Below are positions 12,564 to 23,679 of a stretch of 64,000 nt of DNA, piece by piece. Location of the stretch: NCBI RefSeq assembly GCF_050436995.1, contig NC_134751.1:620001-684000 (forward strand). Direction: 5' to 3'. The notes under the pieces are model-generated. The model worked only from the letters and a program-made list of their open reading frames with translations. It had not been told where the DNA came from and did no database searches. This DNA is from Anticarsia gemmatalis. Taxonomy: Eukaryota; Arthropoda; Insecta; Lepidoptera; Erebidae. How positions within the stretch are numbered: position 1 is the stretch's first letter; every line of letters begins with the position of its first letter. A program made the translations under genes and the position numbers.

Positions 12564-15500
12564 CCAAAATCTTCTATACTTTATAAATCAAAGATTTCAT
12601 ATTTATTATTTATTACGATGTTGTGTTCTTCTAGAATAATTATATGACTAGAACACAGACAAGCTAATAAAATAAGAAAATTTGAATATTATAAAACAGG
12701 AATTAGACCATCTTTCCTTATTTAACTGTTAATTGAAAATGTAAATTTTAATTGCAAAAAAATATAGAGACATGTTACAGACAAGTTTAATGTGATATCA
12801 AATAAAAGACTTATAACCGTATCACAGAGTATTTATTTCAAAAATATAACCTCGATATTTAACTATATTTCTTATTTAAATACACATATACATTGGTGTA
12901 GTTTATACATTTATTACATAGACGTTATTACAACTGTTCTTTCAAAGATCTTTGAAACTACCCGTGTACTGGCAAGATGGTCGATAAAGGCAGCCCATAT
13001 CAGCTTATGTTGTTGGTCTTACACTCAAAACGGCTAAATCGATTTGGATGAAATTTGTTAAAATTATAGGTTATAATAATCTACTATTTTACACTGTTAG
13101 GGCGAGTCTTTATCGTGATGAAAAATTAGGTTTTTTAAATTAAATGTTATCAATATTCAAAGACCTTAGAAACAACACTTGCACTCAAGGCATAGACAAA
13201 GACACAAGGCTTATAATAACGGTAAATACACTTACAAAATAACATTTATTTTATGGAAGAGATTATTAATGACTAAAAACGGAAAAAGCACTTTAACAAA
13301 AATAACTTTTTGCAAAATCAGTGTAGGTAAATGTAGGCAATCTGTTTTTGATAGTCTGGTTTAGTTCATAAACGTGCCACTAGGGGCGCTGATGGACATT
13401 TATATGAAAAACGGATTACCATATTTTTTTATTTGGTACTTGCATAGTAGGTCTTGAATGAGAAAATGGACTACTGAAAGGGGGAATATAATAGAATGTG
13501 CTAATAATATAATAGGATAACGGAACTAAAGTTATATGTGCTTGTAAAGAACGGTGTTTAATGAAAATATTAAATTCTTAAAAGCTGGGAATGTATGTAT
13601 ATACATATTTTTATTAACTATGGCCAACATATCATGCTGTTTCTTTCTTTTGCTCGTAGAAAGAAAAGTATAGCATGATATGAATGGACACAATTTGTTC
13701 TTTAGTTATGCGTAATATAAAGGATACTCTAGTGATACACATTGGAAAATATTACGCAAAGGAATTTAATTATATCAAATAAATACGTTTTTTTTGTGTT
13801 TTAACATAAATAGAATAGGGTAAAAGAATTTCATCCAAAAATATTTTTCAAACCTCAATTTGGTTACAAAGGTTATTAACGTATATTTCAAAATGTATCA
13901 ATTACTAATTTTAACATGCACAAACCATATTCTTATAATATCAAACCTTAGCCCAATATAAATAAAAAAACAATATAAAAAAGATATTTCTCTCATACAT
14001 TTATTTTTAAAATTTTGTTTTACATTTTAAATAAACGGCAAAATATACAAATTATGGAAAATATATTTCGTAACTTGCAACACCATTCAGTCTTTGGCTA
14101 AATTGAGCAGAAGCAAAAACTAATGTAGAACTACTTGCGATAAATATTGAAGAACATTTTTATATATAGAAAATAATAATTATTATTTTAAGTACCCACA
14201 CACAGACCACTTATGCACAAGTCTTATAAACTTCTCATAAAGTTGCGGGATCCTTCCCCCAGTGATATTAAATGGTCAGTAGACGATGATTCAACTGTTA
14301 CAATATTATTAATTAGCTGCTTAATCACAGCAGTAATAATAATTTACTTTGAGAGACTTCATCGATCAAATTTGAGAGAATTCAATCAGTTCAATCGCAG
14401 GTCTGGGTTGCACAAAACTGGGTAAGTATTTTTTAGGGTTTGATTTTCATACAGCATCAACATAATATGAGGTAAAACTCGCACCTGAAGTTCGATTGAC
14501 TAAATTGGTGCAATAGTGCTCAATTATATGGCAGCAGAAGGTCCACTACAATTCTAAAACCCTCTCAAAAGACTCGTGCAGAAAGGTAAAGAATGGTTTA
14601 TGTGTGGGTACTTAATAAGCTTATGATCAACTAAACTAACGGCATGCTTAAGCTAAATGCTAATTATGAGATAAATAGAGCGCTAAATGAGATGTTTTAA
14701 CATTCAACAATACCCAAGTAGATATCTATCTTTATTTTATTTAATATCGAAAAGGAACAACTATATTTAAACAGCATGGGAATAAAAAACCCCATCTGTT
14801 GGCAACATTTTTTAAATAACAATGACGTAGTATTTCAGAAAAAGTTTCCATATGCGTAAGTGTTGCCATACTTAGTTAAGCAAAAAAGACATTTAAATTT
14901 ATTAGAGTAGGTAACTTTGCAACTTAATTATAGCGTCTAGACAAACTTTAATTAACCTACTAAAATATTTCAAAAGGAAAAATACTAAATTCATAAAAGA
15001 TTGATTAAAAAGGAGTCATTTTGAGAATGTTTTGTCAATTTTCAATGTTTTTAAAGCAGAATACAAAAGAACAAATTTTTCATAATGGTTTTCTTATTAC
15101 TAACAAAATATAGACGAATTTTGAAGCACATAGCTTTTGTTCTTACATTTATTGTATACAAATATATTATTATGTATTCACATTATAATTTGTGCGACGA
15201 CAGCAGACAACATAGAATACATTATTTCCTTGTTCATATAAAACATTTAATGTGACCTTATCTTTTCAATTACCGTAAAAGACGATTGTTTCTCATGACA
15301 AGCGATATCAGTCCGACAATAATAATAATCGAAAAATACCTTCACAAAAACGTAAAGAAACCAAAAATTTCCTTTCTTTCTGCAAATAGATTTTTTAATA
15401 TCATAGCTACCTTTTAAAACATGAGACCATAATCATTTTTATGTATTTTTACCTGATTTTACTGTCTATAATGTGAAAAACTATAATCTGAATTATATAC

Positions 15501-17028
15501 AATATTCTTTATATTACAAGCATTATTATACTAACATTTATTAATATAATGTTTGGAAAGGTAATAATAATGTGTTTTAATGTGGATAGTTGTAGTATCA
15601 TAGTTAAACAATATCATACTTTATCAGGGGAGACCTAGAGTGATTTTGCACTCTCATTGTGCATAGTTTTATAGGTGAAATCTTAATATTTATAAAAAAA
15701 GAAATTAAACCCGACTTTTACAATCCCCCACACAAATTGTTCAAAGAAAAGTTTCGATATTGAAACAAAATGAAAGAAAAGTTTTTGACTGTGATTGTTA
15801 TTTTGCCTAGCTTACATAATATATTTTGAGTGATAGAAAATATATATTAAATGTTCACAATGCACCTATTACAAGTGTATGTACATACACTATCCACATT
15901 AAAACAATCAAACAATAATTATCACATAAAGGAGTAACATTTTTCATAATAAAGATATAGTTTATATAATAAGATATAAGGTGATTCATATAAATACTAC
16001 ACTTCCATTCATTGGGTATCTTGTATTGACATTCAGTAGGCATATAGTAGATAATGACGTCAGAATTTTACTTTTAAATAAACACACTATTTTTGTATTG
16101 TTTGTCACAAAGTATGAAGGTATAACTCGATCTCAAAGTGCATTTGATGATCATCAAAAAGAAAAAATCTATTCTGTAAGCTATACTTTGACTATCATAT
16201 ATTTTCTCTAATTCATATTTGACTAACAAAATCATTAATCAATTTTGTTGTAATTATAGAGAGTCACAAAGCATGAAAAAATATTGTAGTATTATAATTT
16301 TTATACATCTGAGTTGTTTATACGAATCACTTTATATCTAAAATCTTATCTAATTACAACATAGAAAATATTTGTTTTAATACAATATAACATGCAGACG
16401 TTGGTTTGAATGTTTCGCTGTGACCTTTAGTTGTGTTCATGTCAAATAGCTTGGAACAATGCCAGTATTACTTTTAGTACAATTGCCTTGTTTGTTCATT
16501 ATATTGGTACTGTAAAAACCCATTTATTTTTATCTTACTAAGTAGATTATTACTATATCCATTAATAGTATTAATTGATAATTCTGTTTTATATGATTAT
16601 ATTACAATTTATTAGAAAAATGTGCACATGGCCAGAACAATTCAATTTTTTTTTACTTGAGTTTATTACACCAACTGCAAATATAATACTTAAATACAAT
16701 AGAAATACACTGATTTTGTTTTGCAAATTGAAATTACTTATGAACATTGTACCTATTTTTACATTTATTGGAATTCATTCATGATTCATTACAGTGGAAT
16801 AAATACAGATGCACATATTTCAGTTCACATTTTCCTTGTTTTGTTGACACCTGTCTAATGTTTTTTCTCAACAGACAGTAATTTACTAAGCAGCCTTGGC
16901 AATATCTAAATAATTAAATTAAATGAGTTTTAGACAATATTTAAAACAGCTATTGAACAGTCATTGTTTATTCATGAAGCATTATCTATAAACAAATTAG
17001 TTAATCACTTCTTTGTCTTCTTATCAAG
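12564..17028. other. Intergenic region between ARV1 and the EGF-like gene
   Basis: AT-rich. It holds a diverged RTE/SINE-like scrap near 12940-13080, a copy of the short dispersed repeat near 13370-13400 (-), a small hairpin at 13628-13681, and one open frame of uncertain meaning at 14213. No other exon was recognised. Confidence 0.55.
14213..14425 (+). CDS. Possible small membrane-protein exon (unidentified)
   Basis: An ATG-initiated frame of 70 codons with a single strongly hydrophobic segment (residues about 28-45, TVTILLISCLITAVIIIYF), preceded by an acidic stretch and followed by an Arg/Asn-rich tail. A good splice donor (GTAAGT) overlaps its end at about 14422, so this could be a first exon rather than a complete gene. 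I do not recognise it, saw no continuation exon, and it could be chance in AT-rich DNA. Confidence 0.2.
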   Translation: MHKSYKLLIKLRDPSPSDIKWSVDDDSTVTILLISCLITAVIIIYFERLHRSNLREFNQFNRRSGLHKTG

Positions 17029-17034
17029 TTTATT
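17029..17034 (-). terminator. Poly(A) signal for the EGF-like membrane protein gene
   Basis: AATAAA on the minus strand, 124 nt downstream of the TAG stop at 17158-17160. It is the best-placed hexamer for this gene. Confidence 0.5.
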
Positions 17035-17157
17035 TGACTCACAATCAACATCATAATGGATCAATGTCAACTCTTAAACATCAGTAACAACAATACACTC
17101 AAACCGGTCCCCGTAAATATAACAATCACATTCTATACAAATAAATTACGTACACAA

Positions 17158-17634
17158 CTAAGGACTGAGCGGCGGGTCATCGTTGCCAATCATAACGTCC
17201 TCGTACATTACGTCATTATTCCTTCTAGACTCAATTTTCTGATGTACATACTCAATTAAATTATACTTCCTAATAACTAGTACCGCTCCTGCTATGAGTA
17301 GAGCGAGCGTGAATATAGTAACTGTAGCGATGGCCACTCCGCTATGCGACGTACTATCGTCACCCGGCGATTCGCAATCATCCCCTACGCGAATCAAACC
17401 TCGCAAACAATCACACTGCGATGTCGTAGCATTGCACGTCTGGTGCTCCGGACACTGGTTATATATCGAAACATTGCAGGGCAGGATGTGCTCTGTTAAA
17501 AAGAATACACATCGTAACACAGAATAAATTGATTCAATTAAATAATCGTCGGCTACTTACAACTTACCCGAGCAACCGTATTGTATTAGATTTACGAGCA
17601 ACGCCGCCACAATGTCGATGGTTTTCAGCTCCAT
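17158..17634 (-). CDS. Small type I membrane protein with one EGF-like module, 133 aa
   Basis: Two coding exons, 17568-17634 and 17158-17492, joined at a phase 1 intron with a GTAAG donor and TTTTTAACAG acceptor. Residues 1-22 look like a signal peptide. They are followed by a short Cys-rich ectodomain with six cysteines (C29, C37, C43, C50, C52, C63 by my count), spaced like a degenerate EGF module. A Ser/Asp linker, one transmembrane segment (ATVTIFTLALLIAGAVLVI) and a basic then acidic cytoplasmic tail follow, containing YEDVMIGNDDPPL. The tail looks like a conserved docking or sorting motif, but I do not know the family name. The fit of signal peptide, ectodomain, membrane span and splice phases makes it a real gene; its function is unknown. 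Confidence 0.8.
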
Positions 17635-18153
17635 GATGTTCAAACACCGTGTTAACAAGTATTTACATCACAATTCGTACTAAATACTCTCGAGGTTTGT
17701 GTCTATTTGAAAAATCGAACAATAGTTTTCAGCGAGTAGCGCAAGCAAAACAAATGTCAAAAATATTGTGCTGTCATACGTCAACCGCGTTTAGTTGTTG
17801 CACTGAATGTGCATACGTAATCCTCAATGTAGCTAGAGCAATGTTGATAGTTCTATGAAAAAAAAGCATGAATTAGTTTGACAAACTTATTACAAAAATA
17901 AACCGTACTCACTAATTATAACAAATGTAGTTTTGCTTTATCCAAGGCCTACATTAAGATGTTCAAATTTTTTCCCAAAAACTATGAACAAAACGTGGCA
18001 TACAAAACAAGCGATTCATTGCACGCATTGCCCATTGGCTAAAAATGATTTCATTTGCTTTTGTTGTGGGATGTGTTTGGATTAGTAGTTTAAGCTATCT
18101 TAATAATAAATTGAAATAAAACACTAATAATAAAATTATATAATATTGGGTTG

Positions 18154-18159
18154 TTTATT
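18154..18159 (-). terminator. Poly(A) signal for the 18-20 kb secreted protein gene
   Basis: AATAAA on the minus strand, about 143 nt past the stop codon at 18302-18304. Confidence 0.55.
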
Positions 18160-18301
18160 TTTTACACTTAACAAATAATTACATTAATTGCACTTTGTCA
18201 TCCGCCAACCAAATTATTGGGACGGACAGTAAAAAATCTTTAAGTATATTATATTTTACAACCTATCAGTCTAGAAATTATCACAATTTATTGTTCTTAA
18301 T

Positions 18302-19976
18302 CTAGAAGTTTTCATCTTCCGCTTCCTTTCCATACACGTATTTTTCGGGCAGAATGTAATCGTTGGGATCATGGCCGAAAGCTTCAACACCACCGTTTCC
18401 ATCATCAGCGCCCTCTCTGTAATTAAATAATTTTAATTTTTAGTTAAATTAGCCAATCCTGGCAGTACTTTGGGATACTGCAAGGAAAAGTTTACCTAGG
18501 TTATAGGTAATGTAAACACATTGTACTAAAAAAAACAGTAAAGTACTTACTAGGTATGTAGCAGGGATTCAACTATAGGGCTATAAAAATCTTTTGCACT
18601 TTTTAGTTAAATGACAGAATGAGATAGGGCGGTCAGACCTACGAGCTTACCTTAATTCTGCGTGGTCAATATCCTTGCGATGTTTCGGCTTCTTCTTAGG
18701 AGCTGGCTTGTCCTTATCCTGTTCATCTTCAAACTCTTCAGGCTCCCTGATCCTCTCATGATCCCTGAGATTCTCATGATCATGTTCCTTTTTCGCTGCA
18801 ACATTACAACATAATTAAACATTGTAGGAATAGGTTTAAGCAAAGAAAAAAATGTATTATTGAAGTTGTATGACTTTAATTTGGTTTTTAGATTAGTTGA
18901 CAAACATGATCTGCATTATTATACCTATTCTATTTATTAATACTAGTGGTGGGTTGTAACAATAGATACAAAGGTTTTAGCTGCTATTGAATGAAAGTTA
19001 ATAAACTAATATTCAGTGTCCAAACTTAAAACCATCTCAAAATTCTTCTAATAAATTTTAAAGGTCTTCGAATAAGCTTGGCTGGTTCACCTCTGCGCTC
19101 ATGTCTGTGGCTGTAGGCACCGTCTTGGGCCTCTTCATCCTGTCCATACGAGTCCTGCTTCTCAAACTCGTAGTTGTCTCCAGCCTTCTTGTGGTAGGAG
19201 TCGAAGTGCTGGTACCCTTTCTTGCCACCGCCCGACTTCTTACGAGAATACCCGATCTCGCCGTTTCCTTCCCTTTCGTCTGATTTGTAGTATTCTCCTT
19301 CGTTCGATGAGGATTGCTGGAGAGAAAATTGTCACTTCAGATTATAAGATCTTAAATTATTATGAAATCACCTCTCACCAAACACTAAAGGAAATGATTA
19401 TGAAATGATAATGGTTTTTAGGTCTAATGTTCATCCTTAATAAACTATGATGCCCTTACCGACAGTTCCGTTTTGTATGATTATGAAGTTCGCATTGTAT
19501 TGACAAGAGCCGGGGAATCACCAGAGAAAAGATAACAATATTATGAATGTTTTTTATCGGTCGTTGATCTCATATCCTTAGAGTAATATGTTTGTTTTGT
19601 CTTATCTTTATCATGTCAAGGTGCCTTAACGTGACTACTGAAACTATAATTCTAATCTTTATATTGTGACCAATATCATCAATCATTAATCTATACTTCT
19701 AAATCTGTAGACGTTCAAAATCAAGACGTTCAATACCCTATTTTTCTTGGTCACAGCGTCATACCTGAACAGCTGGCCCAATTTGAAGTATAAGGAAGGT
19801 TCTTATGTAGAGAAAAATAGTAAAAAACTCACCGAGGCTCCTCTACGATGTCTGATCAGGGACTCTGAATTGTCAACATCCTCGTATCTTGCTGCGTCTG
19901 TGGTGTCAATATGAGCTGGCATCGACGCAGCCAGGTGCAGGAGACAGAGCGCCAGTGACGCTAGTTTTAACATCAT
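18302..19976 (-). CDS. Secreted Lys/His-rich protein, DUF4779-like, 4 coding exons, 209 aa
   Basis: Coding exons 19833-19976, 19091-19316, 18651-18795 and 18302-18416 sum to 630 nt in frame and end in TAG. The protein starts with two Met and a clear signal peptide (MMLKLASLALCLLHLAAS). A furin-like site RHRR follows at residues 42-45, near the exon 1 boundary. The mature part is hydrophilic: a GGGKKGYQHFDSYHKKAGDN block of the kind I associate with the insect DUF4779 group, then a highly charged region with HDHENLRDHE and PAPKKKPKHR, and a C-terminus NDYILPEKYVYG. Extracellular or cuticular localisation is inferred; the biochemical role is unknown. A minus-strand gene of similar character lies at 32687-40662. 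The first ATG of the pair was chosen; using the second would remove only one residue. Confidence 0.86.
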
Positions 19977-20488
19977 TGTTGAGTTTCTGAAAGAATCGGG
20001 TTTAGTATTAACTTCCCAGGAAAATTTTCCGTGCAGTGTAATTCTGAATCACGAACTCCAAGCAAGGATGAAGAAATGCTGTAAATCGCTCTACTATTCT
20101 TTCTGTAGTAAGTAGGTACTTTGTATGTTTGTCATCATTAAAAGTCGTCCCTTTATGGCGAGGTGATCACTATTCTTTTGCACTCGTCCGAATGTTTGTA
20201 TCCAATATTTTAAAAGCGTGAGATTGTTGAATGTTTGATCACAATAAAAAAAGTTAGTTTTATACCACTTTTACTTTACAGCACGATTTATCACTGACAA
20301 AAATCTATAATTACTGGACGTTATTTTATTGAAAAATCTTCATTTGCAATTAAAGTTTTTGAAACAAAATTGCCTATTTTATTTACAACATCCAATTCGA
20401 ATCTTAATTTACAATTAAAACGTTTAATTGTCACAACCAATCATGTGTAACAAATAGAGCAGAGTCATTACTCAATCACTTTACTTAC

Positions 20489-20530
20489 AAAAAGTGCCGT
20501 AAGTTTCTTAGACACGTTCAGTAGCAACTC
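20489..20530 (-). other. Probable 5' UTR exon of the 18-20 kb secreted protein gene
   Basis: A GTAAG donor on the minus strand (20484-20488) lies 24-32 nt downstream of the expected start site for the TATA box at 20554-20562. Splicing from here to just upstream of 19976 would give a short noncoding first exon, common in insect secreted-protein genes. The 5' boundary is approximate. Confidence 0.5.
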
Positions 20531-20553
20531 AACAATATGATTCGAATCGTGTA

Positions 20554-20562
20554 CTTTATATA
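20554..20562 (-). promoter_or_regulatory. TATA box (TATATAAAG) for the 18-20 kb gene
   Basis: TATATAAAG on the minus strand in the context CCAGTTATATAAAGTACACG. Transcription would be expected to begin about 25-30 nt downstream (near 20530), just ahead of the putative noncoding exon. Strong TATA boxes fit regulated insect secreted and cuticle-type genes. Confidence 0.6.
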
Positions 20563-21118
20563 ACTGGATGTTGCGGTTCTTTCGATCTTTCACAATGACT
20601 GACTGACCCCTCGGTTCTTCGTACACTGCAGCTGTTGATTTTTCTATTTCATCAATGAGTTCAATTTCACTAGCGGTAGGTGACCCGTGAATACAAATAC
20701 ACTTTCGTTCGATTGTTTTCTATTTTTTATGTTTTAGTATGAAATTCTTCTTTTGTGATGTAATATGCAGTGTCTTGGTTCAATTGAACTAGTTTTGGTA
20801 GTCAATGTGGTTTTTCTATGAAATTGTCACTTGAGCAGAGTAAAGAAATGCTAGATAATGATGTAAGAGTTTGTAGTGTGTAATTCTAATACAAACTGAA
20901 GACTATTTTACATTCGTTACGGTAATTAATATACTACCTAAGTTTCAAACATTGAAAGGAAGTTGGTTCCTTAAAAACATTTTTTTGTTTGGATTGTATA
21001 AATTTTGTTTTGGTTTAGAACCCCTGTCGTCTTGTTGATTGTTTATAGACAAAACTATTGTTTGTTACACAAAAAATGCTTTAGTTTTTGATTATCAATT
21101 TTGTATGCTTCAATTTTA

Positions 21119-21589
21119 ATGCCATCAAAAACATTCTGTAAAAACCTCAAGTCTCGCCGTAAAAAGTTGTGAGATCTATATAATACCAAGTCGATTAATC
21201 TATTTAGTCTCTACTTAAAGGACCTTCTGTCTTAAGTTATTAGGTATGTTATTATCATGCCAATTTAAAAAAAATACCTCTAAAACAAATAGACCGACCT
21301 GGCCATCGCATGATTTGATTATTAGTATGTATCACACTACACAGCACGACGAGAAGTTAATGCTCCTGAAATGTTAATGGCGAATTTGTGTTTTCTTGCG
21401 ATGACCAAGTCGATCTATTTGTTTTAAAGGTATTTTTTTTTTAATTGGCATGTTAATAACATACCTAATAACTTAAGACAGAAGGTCCTTTAAGTAGAGA
21501 CTAAATAGATTAATCGACTTGGTATTATATAGATCTCACAACTTTTTACGGCGAGACTTGAGGTTTTTACAGAATGTTTTTGATGGCAT
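21119..21589. repeat. Large inverted repeat (hairpin), ~192-bp arms, 86-bp loop
   Basis: The left arm 21119-21310 and right arm 21397-21589 are reverse complements with only scattered mismatches. Outer ends read ATGCCATCAAAAACATTCTG and its complement; inner ends read GGCCATCGCA and TGCGATGACC. No target-site duplication was found at the flanks, so transposon status is unproven. A transcript in either direction would fold into a long double-stranded hairpin. Confidence 0.93.
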
Positions 21590-22008
21590 CTCACTTCTTT
21601 TTGTAGAGCGAATAGAGCAAACATAAGTCCAATTTGTATGGAAAGCCGTATTTTTTTCATAATTCAACATATTTTCCTATGGGAATGTTGTTCAGTTTCA
21701 TGGGCTAAACACCCTTACCCACCCTATACCCCCTCCCGTTATGTCTCATATAGTTACATATTTACACCTATTTGTTTTATTTTCTACAGAAATAATAATT
21801 TAATTCATTAACTGCAAATGTAACCTTGTAATCTTATACATTTATATGGGATTACAAAGTTATTGTTGCAGTTAGTATATTTAGAAAACTGGACCAAAAT
21901 TAGAAAATATTGAATTTTTCCCATGATTAAGACACTAAACCCTACTTGTATTCTAAATTTTAAGCTTCTAAGTCTGCTAGAAGTACCTTAGACTTTTGAT
22001 GATCGGTG

Positions 22009-22040
22009 AGTCAGTGAGTCAGTGAATCAGTGAGTGACAA
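22009..22040 (+). repeat. GTCAGTGA minisatellite with adjoining repeat tail
   Basis: Four near-identical GTCAGTGA/GTCAGTGAA units, followed by CAAAATTCAAAATTTTAAC. This combination is common in moth genomes as part of a retroelement-derived repeat that may extend from about 21960 to 22100. Confidence 0.6.
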
Positions 22041-22424
22041 AATTCAAAATTTTAACAAGTTGTCATTCTTAAACTACTGGTTCAAATTGTCTGAAATTTT
22101 AAATATACCGTGTTTATACAATGACTGATTAGTTGCTGAAAATCCAGGCTTCTTGTTTTATCCACTACGAAATTATAGGGGTGTCAAAAATAGCCCGAAT
22201 TGCTTCGAGAAAAGGATGTTACGGCCGTGCCGCTTTTTTTTTGCTCGACTTGCGGGGGCACTTCCGTGCCCCCAGATGTAGCGAATTTCAGAACCGTTTC
22301 TTGCTGGCTCTTTTCAATTAATTTTAGCTACGGTACATTTTACGCTTACAACAATGATTACTGAATTTATTTAAAAATTCGTAAGACAGCATCATTTTTA
22401 TTTCCAAATTGTTTATGTATATGA

Positions 22425-22685
22425 GTGATATTTCTCATTAGTTTATTCTACAAAGGTAAGTGCGACCTCACTCATCTTCGGAGCGTCTCCATAAATGACA
22501 AAATGTATAGCACCCATTTATTTATCAAAGACTATTACCAAATTCATCCTAGACTTCAAGATTTCTCTGACCTTCGTGTGGTAACACTAGCCAGAAAATT
22601 AAACGTTTCATTACATTATTACAATAGGCCAACACAGCATGAAATTGAGCCAATACCGCAATGGAATGAAACATGTTACTATTGA
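22425..22685 (+). other. Orphan open frame, possibly a remnant
   Basis: A frame of about 75 codons after position 22456 reads like ordinary protein (for example LRVVTLARKLNVSLHYY) and ends at TGA after ETCYY. I do not recognise a domain. There is no convincing start context and no partner exons were found, so it may be a piece of a dead mobile element or chance. The neighbouring GC-rich patch at 22220-22290, with GGGGGCAC and GTGCCCCC words, also looks repeat-derived. Confidence 0.2.
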
Positions 22686-22699
22686 GATTGAATGGGTTG

Positions 22700-23679
22700 T
22701 GACACCGTGTGGGAGAAAGCGATATAAGTGAGGTTTTTCTCGTGACTGGCGGTTACAGATTTGAGTAATGTTTTATTGAGAATGTTCTACTGATAGTGGG
22801 GATATTATTTAAATACATACTAAGCCTGCACTTTTCATAGCGGAATCGCGGGGAATTTAGGAGACATTTTTCTAAAGGACCCACGACATCGCCAATTGAC
22901 AGTCCAAAGGTATCTCGGAGTATTTTATTTCCCACAACTGGAAGTTTTCCCTTATCATTATTTCATTTACAAGACAAGACAGTAAAAGATCTCTCTGAAA
23001 GATATTTATACTACACAGAACACGTAAATGTTTTTACCTCGTTTTATGCGGGGCTTAGCGACAAAGCTATTATGTAGTCATTTTCTATTTTCAGTATGTT
23101 CCTTGACCGCGATGAGATTCAATTACGAACTAGAAAACAATGACCCGCCATCAATTACTGTTTTTACTCAATTTTCATAAGAGCTGTCGTCATTATTATT
23201 ATCTTGTAAAAAAAGTTTAAGATTAAAATTTATATTTTGTTGGAAGATGATTTTTTAGGCTGTTTCTTAGAATCTATGTTTGAAATTACTTTATCCCACT
23301 CTGGAATCTAAACTTAGACTTTCTGATTAGGTATTTGGTGATAGACCTGGGATTCTCAACCTTTTTCTAGTGCTGACCGATAGCGCCATTTTTATTGTGA
23401 TTAGCGGACCCCTATAAATAATCCAAATCCAAAAGACACTCACATGCTTTTACATGTACTCGTATCTATCAAATTTTTATGTTGTCCTAACCTAGACTAA
23501 AGAGCTAGTCAAAATATACTATTTAATACTTTGCAGCTACTATTAATTACAATCTCTTGAAAAAACCGGCATCGACCCGCAAAAGCTCTTTACAAAGAAT
23601 TTTTCTTCGAAATAAAACTACCAAATATATTTTATACATTTAATACTGATGTTACACAACCGTCATTAAGCCGCCATAA
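22700..23679. other. Noncoding stretch 3' of the minus-strand GNAT gene
   Basis: No exon seen. Around 23350-23420 the words GGGATTCTCAACCTTTTTCT and GCGGACCCC resemble the end of a hAT-type MITE (consensus CAG-GGTTCTCAA), but no opposite end was found. The remainder is AT-rich. Confidence 0.4.

Noticed and set aside
23345..23420. Possible hAT MITE terminus (GGGATTCTCAACC..)
   Set aside because: Only one end was seen and no target duplication or partner terminus could be found, so it is mentioned but not called.
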